A model generated the notes under the pieces. That model saw nothing but the letters and a program-made list of their open reading frames with translations, searched no databases and was not told the DNA's origin. Shown piece after piece: positions 1 to 10,769 of a stretch of DNA of 64,000 nt. Location of the stretch: the NCBI RefSeq assembly GCF_000208745.1, contig NC_030851.1, positions 21,998,177 through 22,062,176 of the forward strand, written 5' to 3'. The stretch is from Theobroma cacao. Its lineage: Eukaryota > Streptophyta > Magnoliopsida > Malvales > Malvaceae. Positions within the stretch are counted from its first letter, which is position 1. Each line of letters starts with the position of its first letter. A program made the position numbers and the translations under genes.

Positions 1-638
1 TTTCCACCCATTTCAGGTTCAGTATAGACTGTAGATAGCTGATCTCATCGAGGACTATAGTGGGATCTGCATTTTCCAAATCGTAGGTTCACAGTCCTCT
101 TTACTTTTGTGTATTCGAGGGCACTCTTGTTATTGTAAATTAAATTAAATATTTTGGCTTACTGTATTTAAGTATGTATAAATTTATTTAGCTTTTACGC
201 TATAAAAATTATTCACGTATAACTCTATAAATATTGTTTTATAAGAAAATAAATATTTCCCTTAATATTTCTTTTATTTTCTTATTATATTCAAATAACC
301 GTAATTTTGTTTTAAATGAAGATTTTAGACTTTTAGACTCATTTTGAATATGAATTATGTATTTTGTACTTGTATATTACATTTTAGCCAGTTTCAAAAT
401 TTTTGAGAAAAAAATGACCAAAATACCCCTGTGTGGCGAAAATTTTATTTTGATTGTTTTTGATCTAAAATAGTGTATATTCTCTAAAAACTCGATATTT
501 AACAACGATTGCTCATAGGAAAGGAAAGAAACTGATATGTAAGCCTTGCGGGGTTCCGGTTGGCATTCCGGATAATGAGTGTCAATCAGGACGTCGAGGC
601 GATTTTCATGGGCCTGAGGGAGGTTCCGGGTCGTGACA
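1..638 (+). mobile_element. LTR family C, 3' part (cut by window start)
   Basis: This segment matches the last ~640 bases of the complete C LTR at 56065-59031. Shared landmarks are the GTAGATAG and CATCGAGGACTATAG block at the start, the ATTGTAAATTAAATT block, and the terminal GGTTCCGGGTCGTGACA. The 3' end is at 638. The other end lies outside the window, so a TSD (would be AATTA) cannot be tested. It has no coding potential. Confidence 0.85.
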
Positions 639-644
639 AATTAA

Positions 645-960
645 CGAAAATATTGATATTAAAGATATTCCAATTTTGCAATAACTTGGAACTAAAATAA
701 TACCAAAATATCAAGCTTTCCGAATTGTGTTTTGATGAAGTCTACCAAAGAAGCAATACTAGTAGGGTCTACAACATTAATTTGATGAAAAACTACACTA
801 TCAGATAGGCTGCACTGGTTTAGCTTTTCTCAACAGCTTCAAGACCCCTATTCTTATCTTTAGTAGTTACCAACACTGTGATTCCTTTTGAAGCTAGCCG
901 TTTACATATTTCCAATCCAATTCCCTTATTTGCACCAGTAACTATTACATATCTAATTAA
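645..960 (-). pseudogene. Short-chain dehydrogenase/reductase (SDR) gene fragment
   Basis: Read on the minus strand, this encodes the N-terminal Rossmann half of a classical SDR, like the plant carbonyl/menthone/salutaridine reductase group. The cofactor-binding loop TGANKGIG is intact, followed by [19 protein letters not shown] frameshift after the GLEAVEK segment is followed in another frame by VVFHQINVVDPTSIASL and VDFIKTQFGKLDIL. The family continues there with an NNAG motif. Here that motif is missing and the frame stops. The catalytic Ser-Tyr-Lys region is absent, so no enzyme can be made. Bases upstream on the coding strand end in an AG acceptor-like site, which suggests a genomic copy, not a processed one. 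It sits between a C LTR and a CACTA end, so it may be a captured gene fragment. The exact SDR subfamily is uncertain. Confidence 0.75.
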
Positions 961-2440
961 CTTTTACACATATTTATGTAATTATAAAAAGATGACTTGG
1001 TAAGCATGACGTAGTTCAAAACATATAAATGAAAAGAACATAGAACACAAAGGAACATGCAAGAGAGAGATATTAACATTTGAACCTCCAAAGCAACTTG
1101 ACCAGATTCTTTGACACGAGCCCACGCATACTCTATTTTCCTTACAAAGAATTTACTTTAAGAATAGAGAAAAGGACTTATGATTTGCTCTTTTCGTTGA
1201 TGAAGGGAACAAATTGATGTCGAACAAAGATTAGGTTTTATGGAAGATGATCGGGTATATGACAAGCTAACAAATAAAGCAAAATGCACAGATGCCATCT
1301 ATGCATTTAAACAAGAAACAAGGCAGCAATTAAACAAGAAAAAAGGTAGAAAAAAGTCATACCTTCCTACACAAATAAAAGAATGACAAGGCAACAAGAG
1401 CGATGGGTTAGCGAGGCATTTATAGTTTAATAGAACGATAAGGCGGTAAGAGGAAGCGTTAGTTAGCAATGCACATCGAAGGTCAACGAGGTTCATTGGT
1501 GGTCAGCAAAGGTTAGCAAGAAGTGGCAAGGGGTCGCAAGGATTTTGGGGTGATAAGGGTTTTGTGGGTAGAGGGATTCTGAAAGATTGAAAATTTGAGG
1601 GAAATGGGGCGACAAGGCTAGTTTTTTTTAGTATTCCTTTCCAATTTAAATTAAAAGAATAAAACTTTTAAAATTTTATACATGTATAAAATAATATTTA
1701 CAAATAATCATAATATGTTATATACTAATGTATAATATATGTAATATTATATAAAATATGAACCATTAGCAATAAACTTTAATATACTTATACTAAACTT
1801 TACTATATAAATTATAAACATAATTACACATAATATTTTATATATGTATTAAAATAATATTTACAGATAATCATAATATATTAATATTTTATATATTAAT
1901 GTATAATATAAAATGTGTAATATATTATTTTGTTGATTATATAATATATTGTTTATGAATTATTATTAATTAAATATATTATTTTGTAAACTATAACTTA
2001 CTTATATATCAATATCTATAATTACATATTAATATTACATATTAAACTTTACTATACGATGTCGCAGAGGAAGAGAGTGGCTAGGATGGGAGGGGTGGTG
2101 GAAGAGAAAACTTTGGCTTAGGAGAGCGGTGAGGTAGGGTTAGGGTTAAGGTTGGAGTGGGAAAGGATTTGAGTGGCTCTTCGTCTCAAGGGCTACGTCA
2201 CCATTGATTGTGCTAGCTTATGACCCCTCGACTATGTTAAAATACAAAACTAAAAATATATTTTTAGTACCATATAAAGATATATTACTCCTAAGTTTTG
2301 CTAGTCAGGACAAATTTTCTCATCTTTTTTTAATTATTTTTTTAATGAGATGCCATGTGTATTTGCATTTTGGAGTTTTTTTTTCGAATATTTTATTAGC
2401 TGATCAAAATTGAAAATGTCTAATTTTTTATTTAATTATA
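961..2440. other. Unassigned intergenic or transposon-interior DNA
   Basis: I recognise no gene here. 961-1640 is ordinary-composition DNA with only short ORFs. 1640-2060 is extremely AT-rich. 2060-2200 is a G-rich island with a short TTAGGGTTAAGG-like run. Because a CACTA end lies at 2990 and no matching left end is visible, this stretch could be the interior of that transposon. That is an inference. Confidence 0.4.
1668..1920. repeat. AT-rich imperfect direct repeat
   Basis: A block with ATACATGTATAAAATAATA, AATCATAATAT and TATACTAATGTATAAT (from about 1675) recurs about 165 bases later (from about 1838) with several substitutions. The segment is almost entirely A and T. Confidence 0.55.
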
Positions 2441-2990
2441 TAAATGAAATTGAAACTAACCTTTGTGACAGATTTTCAATGACAAACTTGTGACAACCAA
2501 TTTTATTTTAATTTATAAAGGCACTTATTTTTCCTTCCAAATTATTTATCACAAATTCGTTACTATTTTTGTCACAAAAATTTAATATTAAATTAAACTA
2601 ATCCTTGTGACAAATTATTCTGTCACAATAATCTGTAACTATACTTAAAATGGTTAATGTTATTTACTTGGGTTGCCCGAATTAAATTTCTATCACAATT
2701 TCGTCACTAAATTGTCACCAAACAAGGAATTCTAATTTTGTAACGTTTTTTGTCACAAGATTTTGTCACTAATTTTGGCGCCAAGAAAAAACTTTCATGA
2801 CCTAATTAATTGTAATAGATTTAGTGACAGATTTAAAATGCCATCACAATTCTGTTAGAAATTCTCAAAACAAAATTATCATTAATTCTATCACAAAACT
2901 ATCACAATTCCATCACTATAAATCATCATCAATGACAGAAAAATAGTAACAGAAAATTTTTTATCACAGTTGCCCGATTTTCTGGTAGTG
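2441..2990 (-). mobile_element. CACTA (En/Spm-type) transposon terminus
   Basis: On the minus strand the element begins at 2990 with CACTACCAGAAAATCGGGC, the typical CACTA terminal inverted repeat form. The next ~550 bases contain roughly a dozen short copies of TGTCACAA/TTGTGACA-like motifs in both orientations, the expected subterminal repeat pattern. The element abuts copia reverse-transcriptase sequence at 2991. The opposite terminus is not found in the window. No transposase ORF is seen. Confidence 0.75.
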
Positions 2991-2993
2991 TCC

Positions 2994-3846
2994 AAGAAGC
3001 TTGCTTAAGTCCAAAAATGGATTTTTGAAGCATGCACAGCTTATAAACATTGGCATTGGATATAAAACCTTCAGGTTGTATCATGTACACTTATTCTTGC
3101 AAATTCCCATTAAGAAATGTCGTCTTTCAAATCCATTTCCCATGTTTCAAAGTCATAGTATGCAGCAATTGCAAGCAAAATCCTATTGGATTTAAGCATA
3201 ACAGCTGGTGAAAAGGTTTTTTTTCAAAATCAATTCCTTGTCTTTGTTTGTAGCCTTTTACAACTAGTCTAGTTTTAAAATGTTTACACCTTAGCATCTA
3301 CATCAGTCTTTCTCTTAAAGACCCACTTGCACCCAATGAGTTTTTTCCCTTCAGGTGGATCCACCAAAGTCCATGCTTAATTGGTATCCATGGAATCCAT
3401 TTCAAATTTCATGGCTTTTAGCCATTTTTCAGAATCAATGTCCAACATCGCCTCCTCATAAGTTGTAGGCTCGTCATTTATGGGCAGTGCATCCCTTTCC
3501 AAGAGAAATCTATATCTATCTTGAGCTTGATGTATCTGACTTGACCTTTTGAGTTGTTGTGACTCTTGAGATTGTGGTTGTACATTAGATGTCACAATCT
3601 CAGGCTCAAGTTCTAATGGAATGTCAATTTGTTGGTCTCAAACTTCTTCGAGTACAACTTTACTCCCAATAGCCCTTTCAATTAAGAAACTTTCTCAAGG
3701 AAAGTGGCATGCCTTGAAATAAGCACCTTTTGCTCAATGAGATTATAGGAATAAAATTTGTGTGTTTCTATAGGATATCTTGTAAATTTACATTTGTTTG
3801 ATCTCACTCTTAGCCTTTTAGACATTGTATGCTTCACATAAGTAAT
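2994..3846 (-). pseudogene. Ty1/copia polyprotein fragment: reverse transcriptase N-terminal part
   Basis: The minus strand encodes the region between integrase and reverse transcriptase of a copia polyprotein. The best segment (about 3595-3377) reads through EPTTYEEAMLDIDSEKWLKA, the usual RT lead-in. It continues as WTLVDPPEGKKLIGCKWVFK, then the RT segment FLNGNLQE-stop-VYMIQPEGF, and ends in GLKQAS at the CACTA border. Stops and frameshifts are frequent. The catalytic YVDD region is absent, cut off by the CACTA end at 2990. The right end (GATGT on this strand) is the target of the solo LTR at 3852-6005. Beyond that LTR the integrase continues, so both pieces belong to one element. Confidence 0.88.
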
Positions 3847-3851
3847 ACATC

Positions 3852-6005
3852 TATGAGACCTCGACCTCTATAGGCCTGTAACTAAGTGTAGACGCTATAA
3901 CATGGGCCAAGGATAATTTCATCATTTTTCATGGTGAGCCCCTAGAAGTAGACTTTCAGACATTATTAAGGTCTAAGTAGGCTTGAGGAATAAATGAATA
4001 GACTATTATGGACTTTGTCTCAGTGTTAAAGGAGTAAAAAGAGTGCATAAAGGAAATGAGGAAGACAAGTGGCCTTTGTTAAGGGCATTATTGTAAATTG
4101 TATGAAAATTGGATAAACTTTAACTATAAATATCTAATCTTCAGCAGCTTTTCTTCAATTTTCCAGCAGCTTCTCTTATTCTTCTTCATCCTATCCTTCT
4201 CTCCATTCCATGTTTCTTTGCACCTTTTATGGAAGTATCCTTCAAAACCTTTAAAACTTCCCCAAATTAGCTTTATTTCTCATGTTTTTTTACACCCTTT
4301 CATAAGGTTTTTCATGGTCATCCACTTTTACAGCTCAACAACCTTCAAAAGTCTTTCTTAAGTACATTCACTCACTAGTTGGACGTGTAGAGAGAGAGAG
4401 AGGGAGTGATTTCCTTATTAGCTTGGAAGAATTTTGAAAAGAAATTCAATTACAAATCCACCAAGGTGAGTGAACGTGCATTTAAAATATTTTGGGAAAT
4501 GTTTTGGTATTTGGATGAAGCATGTGAATGATTTTTATTTGATTTTTCCTTAAAGATTATGCATGGGAACAAGCCTTTATTAAAATGTTTTATGTGGTGA
4601 GTGTGCAATATGATGAATCCTTGTGCTCCTATAGGATGCTGATATATATATATATATATATATGTTGTGTATCAATAGTTAATATTTTGTAATAAATATA
4701 ACCATGAGTGTGTGCGATGTGGGGGATGCACATGTCGGTAATGACGGGTGCAGAAGTGTGGATGATGATATTGCCTGTGCGCGATGTGGGGGATGCACAA
4801 GGCGGTATTAGCTATGCACGATGTGGGGGATGCACATGATGACTCCAGCTATGTGTGCGATGTGGGGCTTGCACATAAGCTGGGTGAGGCGGTGGTGGTA
4901 TTGGTGTTTATATATGTATATATATATATATATATATGAAATAGAATGTTTATGAATATGGTATATGGTTGTAATGTATGTGAAATCTTGCATGTTGAAC
5001 CTTGGAAATTGCTAAGTATTTTCAAGTTGATTTTGTCATTGCAACAGGATGGCCTTTTCTTGATATAATGAGAACTTTCTTCTTGGTGTTCTGTTTCTCG
5101 TTGCAGCGAGAAACTCTCGGGTTGGGAGGTTGGCTGCAGTCCTGTAACTCACTGCAGCGAGATGTCTACAGGTGGTTTCACTACAGCGAGAAACCTTCTG
5201 TCGTGCTTGCTACCTTGTTTAGTTTCTGCCATATTTTCCACTTCTTTAACATCATAGTTGATCATGGATTTCCAACATCAAGGAATTAATTAATTAAGTT
5301 TGAAATGAGGGGTTTTAGTGAGAAACCCTTGGCCAGCTGATGATTTGAGCCCAAATTTTGTGGCAATAAGGATCAGTTATTTCGCTTGACTTGCTTAAAT
5401 GCTACTAAAGTTTTCACTCGTCAAATTCTTTGTTGTGCATGGATCCTTCATCATCAAGTGATTAACCAATTAAGGGTTTAACGAGGGGTTTTAATAACAA
5501 CTAAACTAAATTGCATTGTTTTTTAAAATAAGTGCATCACGATTTCTTTAAACTTTTCTTATCGTTTGCTTGTTCTCTTCCTTTGTTCACTCACAAGGTT
5601 TATACTCACTGTTTTCAACTTCATGTTTTCAGATTAGGAGGAAGTCGGTAACTAGGTCGAGGTGTCCTCATAGATTCGTCTCCTTGGTAGGTATCTCAGC
5701 ATTCAATAGCTGTATTGTCGCCCAGGTCTCTTCGCTGGAAGTCGAGTATCCCTTTTGTTGTGTATAGACAAACCCGATGTAAATTATTAAGATGTATGTT
5801 TTAGACAATATATGTATATTTTGATTAGTAATGCCACTATGAGTTGGCAATGGTTAGCATTATTTTGAATTGGAATTATGAAATGTGACTTTAGGAACTT
5901 TTGATGGAACGATGAACAGGTCATATAAACAGGTTTGCTTGGGCTTTGTGGGCTATGCCCATTGGGCCCATGCGCCAGTCATGGCCTGGAAACTGGTTTA
6001 TGACA
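3852..6005 (+). mobile_element. Solo LTR, family A, inserted in copia pol
   Basis: It begins TATGAGACCTCGACC (decayed TGTGAGACC) and ends GGTTTATGACA. TSD ACATC (3847-3851) / ACATT (6006-6010) has one mismatch. Removing the LTR rejoins the copia integrase reading (KIWKC on to a VLL-like continuation). It contains, in order, a GATGTGGGGGATGCACA minisatellite, CTCGTTGCAGCGAG palindromic units and the GTTCACTCAC/TACTCAC motif. It is 2154 bp with no genes. The short ORFs inside are chance. Confidence 0.92.
4705..4885 (+). repeat. GATGTGGGGGATGCACA minisatellite in LTR A
   Basis: Four to five imperfect units of about 33-45 bp have the core TGTGCGATGTGGGGGATGCA. Each core is bounded by TGTGC and GCACA arms that could pair. 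An (AT)n run precedes it (about 4642-4663) and another follows (about 4910-4937). Confidence 0.8.
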
Positions 6006-7270
6006 ACATTTCCAAATCTTGGCATAAGACAAGTTAGGCCTTTTCCCACTCCATATCTCATATGATGTCTTATCAACTAATTTGGTAAGAACCTGGTTCA
6101 GTATATGAGAATTAATTTCTAGGGCATGTCTTGGGAAAGATATAGAAAAATCTATACAACTCATCATGGATCAAACCATGTCAAATAATCTTCAATTCCT
6201 TCTCTCAAACATCCCATTATGCTGTGGAGTCCTTAAAAGAGTCCATTGTGCGAGAATCTCATTCTCTTTTAAATAATCCTGAAATTCTTGGCTAAAATAT
6301 TCTTTTCCTCGATTAGATCTAAGAGTGAGAATACTCTTCCCAGTTTGTTTCTGAACCTATGCTTTGTATTCTTTGAACTTGTCAAAGGATTTAGATTTAT
6401 ATTTCATCAAATACACATAACCATAGAGAGAATGGTCATTTATGAAGGTGATGAAGTAAGAGTATCCTCCTCTAGCAATAATATTCATAGGACCACATAC
6501 ATCTGAATGTACAAGTCCTTGTAACACCCTAGCTTATTCACCTTCTTGGTGAAAGGTGACTTGGTCATCTTACCAAGGAGACAACACTTACAAGTTCCAT
6601 AAGATTCATAATTAAATGGATCGATATAAACTTGTTTGTCTAACTTGGTTAAGCGAGTCTCATTGATGTGGCCAAGCCTACAGTGCTAGATGTACGATAG
6701 TTTTGGATCATCATTCTTTGCCTTCTTGAACTCTATATTGAGTATGGGTCTTTTAGGATCAAGAATATAGTGATCGTTTGAATGTCTCCCTACACTATAA
6801 TGCATTTATCCCTTCAAGAATGAACAATTACCCTTAATGCAAAATTCAATATCATCATATAGTGCCAATGACACACATATGATATCTCGAGATATGGAAG
6901 GAACATAGTAGCAATCTTTTACTTCCAAGATTAACCCAGAAAGTCAAGGTATGGTAACTGTCCCTATAGCCAATGCAGTAACCTTTGCTCCATTCCCTAT
7001 TCTTAGGACCACCTCTCCCTTCTTTAATCTTCGACTTGTTTCCAGCACCCTCATGTCATCACATAAGTGTGACCCATATCCAATATCTAATACCCATTAT
7101 GACAGATCAATAGTAGACATATTTACTTCAATCATATACATAGTAAAAGGTGAAACTTCTACAAGTTTCCCATTCTTTGACGTTGTCAAGAAGGTAGGGA
7201 TATGTTCCTTAATAACATATATTCTTAATAGATATTTGATAACGTTTCTCAACTTGATATACTAGTCCAA
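6006..7270 (-). pseudogene. Ty1/copia polyprotein fragment: protease, GAG-pre-integrase, integrase
   Basis: On the minus strand, copia domains run in the normal order from high to low coordinates. At about 7090-6960 is a protease-like start (WILDMG, where the family has WILDSG). At about 6680-6540 is a GAG-pre-integrase zinc region (GHINETRLTKL, then C-K-C-C-LLGKMTKSPF). At about 6530-6180 is the integrase core (GLVHSDVCGPM, YSYFITFIND, LRSNRGKEY). At about 6110-6010 is the integrase C-terminal signature YEIWSGKRPNLSYAKIW. The catalytic D,D,E pattern is partly recognisable. Many stops and frameshifts make the element inactive. Confidence 0.9.
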
Positions 7271-8310
7271 ACATTTTGTCCCAAGTTTCATGATGACATC
7301 AAGTATGCCGTGCAAAGTGATGTGTATTAGCATTCTAACAGCCTAGACATTTAACGAACATTTATGAGTAATCGTGTATTATAATCAATTAAGATGAGTT
7401 AGCAAATCTTAAATTGATTGCTCTCACTATTTTCCTTAAGATGATAACCCTCCATATCACCTCAAAAGATCTCTACAAGGATTCTCTCAGTGGGCTAGGA
7501 TCCCTTTCCATTCTAATCATGATATTGAGTGTGCTTAACAAACCATGATAGGTGGATTAGGTAGGTAACTGAGCTTACCAATTGTATTTCTATACAACTC
7601 CTAGATCAGCTAGGTGACAACACATTGCTAAAACATATCATATATGTTTCGCCTAGCCATTACCTTTAGTTTCCATAATAATCAAGCATATGGATTTCAT
7701 GAAACTAGTTGAGTAAGACCCACCAATATATCACACATACTCGTGTAAAAGTGTGACATTGAGTGTCTTAACAAGTCTCCGATTAAAAAACAGCTAGGTT
7801 ATCTTGCTATAAGGTGGAAGGCAACTTCATCAAACATGGCATGTGACTTAATATTTATCGAGGGATTTTCCTTTATTTTTTATTTAGTTAAGATTTCATC
7901 ATTGCATGCATAGTATTAATTAATTGCATATAATAAATCTATCTCATTCATACTACTTTGCATCACATAACATTTATTAAATGGCATAAATAAATCTATC
8001 GCATGCATTCAACTTTGGATGATTGTGGACTTTATCTATACTAATTTCCTTAAGCCATCGAAGGAAATTAGCTTGGTCAAACCTAGGGGATAACATACAA
8101 AATATTGTAATCTTCCTCCTTGTATCTTCATGGCGCCTTTAAGTCTTCATCTTCGAATTATAAAATAACTCCTAAACTAATCCTAATTCTACACTTTTAT
8201 GTAACTAGTTACATTTTAGTAAAGAAACCTTGTGGTACATTCGATGGGAGTTAGGTGAGGAGAGAATTTTACAATCCCTGAAAATCAAGAGAGTGGCAAA
8301 GTGCATAGAC
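7271..8310 (-). mobile_element. Copia 5' internal region (gag and leader), decayed
   Basis: This lies between the protease end and the copia LTR, where gag should sit. I could not recognise a gag domain. The sequence is AT-rich with many stops. A clear methionine-tRNA primer-binding site is not visible next to 8311. The assignment rests on position only. Confidence 0.5.
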
Positions 8311-9186
8311 TGTTGGGTGAGGGCTAATCATGCATCAAATACAAATAAAACGCAGTGGAAATAAATTTAAAATTAAATTTACACCTCACATTTTTAGGAT
8401 CTCTTTCATGCCAAATTGAGTACAGAATTAAATTAAAATAAAATTATATAATCATATCACTTTACCTAAATTCAAAAGGTTGATGAATCCATTGTTAAAT
8501 CACCAAATCAGCCTTCAAAAAGGTCAACCACCTCAGTCCGGTTGTTGCAAACCAAAGCTATCCGATGAATCCTTGTGCAACCTCTAATGGTGATCCATAC
8601 CAATGAATGAGAAAATCCTTCTTTAAGGATTGGGAGTGCTATGCCTTGACAATGTGCTATCAAAGATGTGTTTCAAAAACTCATAATTCACACAAAATTG
8701 TGGGGCTGAACACACAAAAAAAGAAGTGAATGAAAAATTATTTTTCTTCACACAAGGAATGGCAAGACAAAAGAAATTCTAATGTGCCATTCACTTTTTT
8801 TTTCAGCCGTTTTCCACACTTTTGTTTGGAGGCTATAGCAAGGTATTTATACCTTGGATTAATTTTAAACCCTAATTACAAAACTATGTTGTAATTGCCA
8901 ATTAATCTAATAATTTGAATAAACAATTTAATTAAGTCTTATAGAAGCCCAATTAACTTAATTGTTTAATTTCATCAATTAGGCCTATTAACTTAATTAA
9001 ACAATTTAATTAAACAAATTTAATCAATTAGGCCCAATAACTTAATTGTTTAATTTAATTAATTAGGCCTAATGACTTAATTAAACAATTTAATTAATTA
9101 AGCCCAATGATTTATTTAAACAATTTAATTAATTAGGCACAACTTAATTAAACAATTTTAATCAACTTAAGTAAACAATTTAATTG
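8311..9186 (-). mobile_element. Copia LTR, sense minus
   Basis: The plus strand reads TGTTGGGTGAGGGC, then AAAACGCAGTGGAAATAAA, a common 3' end of copia LTRs read in reverse. It also has a TATTTATACC promoter-like box near 8848 and an A/T-rich tandem array. The right edge near 9186 is where family B LTR sequence begins (ACTTCAACGC), so the copia element appears to have inserted into that B LTR. The boundary is good to a few bases. No TSD could be confirmed. Confidence 0.65.
8905..9185. repeat. ~33-bp tandem array alternating AAACAATTT and GTTTAATTT
   Basis: About eight units have the pattern CTTAATTAAACAATTT, AATTAATTAGGCCCAATGA. In some units the core is replaced by its near reverse complement (TTAATTGTTTAATTT), so neighbouring units are partly inverted relative to each other and could fold. 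Confidence 0.75.
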
Positions 9187-9673
9187 TACTTCAACGCTAT
9201 ATCTTCATAGTATTTAAATATTTATTTACTCACGCTATCTTTATTTAATAAAAACACGCGGGCCCCATTAATATTATTTTTCTCCAAAATTTCCTCGTTC
9301 TTCTTCTCCCCCACTTAGATTGACCATATATTTCTCCTTCATGAAAAATTTCGACACTGGATAAAATATTAACTTTTTAATATTATTTTATTAAAAAAAT
9401 ATTATTTTATTCCAAAATTTTTCACTAGCCTTCTGGGGCTCCGAAACATCTTACTTTGCCCCGATTCACATCCGAATAACCTTTTATCTCGCAAAATTCT
9501 TTCTAGATAAAAATATAATTATTTTATTATTATTTCTTCGTGTGCAGAATATTTTATCTTAAAATACTCTTTTCACCCGTTTCCATCCTTTGGCACTTAA
9601 ATCAGCATCCATTGACCCTTTGTCTCATTGATAGGGTCATACTTACTTCTATACGAGGGTACTAGGTGTCACA
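9187..9673 (-). mobile_element. LTR family B, 5' ~490 bp only (sense minus)
   Basis: It is collinear with the right-hand 490 bases of the complete B LTR at 28147-30750. Shared landmarks are ACTTCAACGC, ACACGCGGGCCC, TTCTTCTCCCCCACTTAG and the terminal GAGGGTACTAGGTGTCACA. It joins gypsy reverse-transcriptase sequence at 9674, so it was an insertion there with CTCTT as the expected TSD. Its other half was displaced by the copia element. Confidence 0.8.
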
Positions 9674-10758
9674 CTCTTAGAGTACACCAAAATGTCGCTT
9701 ATAAACATAACCATAAATCCATCCAAATATGCTTGAAAAACTCTATTCATCAAATCCATAGAGGCTACAAGGCATTAGTGAGCCCAAATGACTTCGCTAA
9801 GAATTTATAATAACCATAGCATGTACAGAACATTATCTTTGGTATATCACTCTCCTGAATTCTGAACTAGTGATAGCTAGAGAGTAAATTAATCATGGAA
9901 AAGTACACTGCACCCTACAATTAATCAAATAAATTGTCTATTCTCAAGAGTTGATATTTATTCTTAATCGTCGCTTTATTGAGTTGTTGGTAGTCAATAC
10001 ACAATCGAAGGCTATCATCCTTCTTTTGAACAAAAACTAATAGAACTCCCCAAGGAGAAACACTCATGTGAATGAAGTCCTTATTTAACAAATCCTCCAA
10101 TTGCTTCTTAAGCTCCCTTAACTCAGTTGGAGCCATTCAGTATAGAGGTATAGATATCAGCCCTGTCTTTGAAACTAAATCAATATAAATTCAATCTCCC
10201 TCTTCGAAGGCAATCCAGGCAATTCATCTAGAAACACATCCGAATATTCACCTACTACCGATACAGAATCCAAACTCCTTTTGTCCATTGGAATATTTCC
10301 TTTCATCGTTAAATACCCTTGGCCTTCCTGCCTTGGCTTTCTTCTAATGGCCATAATTGACATAACTTCTGTATACATTGGATTGTTATGCCCATAAATC
10401 ACAAACAAAGGTTTCTCCCAAAAACTTAAACTTTACTAACTTATAGTGGCAATCCACCTTAGCAAAATAGGATGCTAACCAGTCCATTCCCAAAATTACA
10501 TCAAAGTCCAAAGTCAACAAGAATAGCAAGTCTACTAAGGTGTCCATGTCCTTAATGCAAACCACACAAGACTTGTATACATATTCTACCACAAACACAT
10601 CCTCTTAAGGAGTAGTCATAATCAAGGGTTCTTTCATATTACCTCAAAATCCATTCAACTTTCGTACAAAATGTGGTGACACAAATGAATGAGTTGATCC
10701 AAGATCAAACAAAACTAATGCTTCGGTACCACAAATAGAGTGTACTTGTGACTATTGT
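9674..10758 (-). pseudogene. Ty3/gypsy pol fragment: protease and reverse transcriptase N-terminal half
   Basis: On the minus strand, the protease starts near 10740 with ALVLFDLGSTHSF (family D-S/T/P-G, here D-L-G). It continues through LDFDVILGMDWLASYFAKVD and the YGHNNP segment. Then come the linker GEYSDVFLDELPGLP and the RT stretch [38 protein letters not shown] and GAVYFSMINLLSSYH. RT ends at FISDILVYSK, where the family has F-IDD. The first catalytic aspartate is replaced by serine. Three ORF blocks remain, separated by frameshifts and stops. At 9673 it is cut by a B LTR. At 10758 it is interrupted by the B LTR at 10759-18353, after which protease/gag coding resumes. These motifs match plant Tekay/Del-like elements. 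Confidence 0.92.
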
Positions 10759-10769
10759 TATAATACCCC

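Noticed and set aside
1299..1496. 65-aa minus-strand ORF near the SDR fragment
   Set aside because: No homology recognised and no link to the SDR reading. Length is within chance expectation.
2133..2150. Telomere-like TAGGGTTAGGGTTAAGG
   Set aside because: Only about two units and not the TTTAGGG plant form. Too short for an interstitial telomere array.
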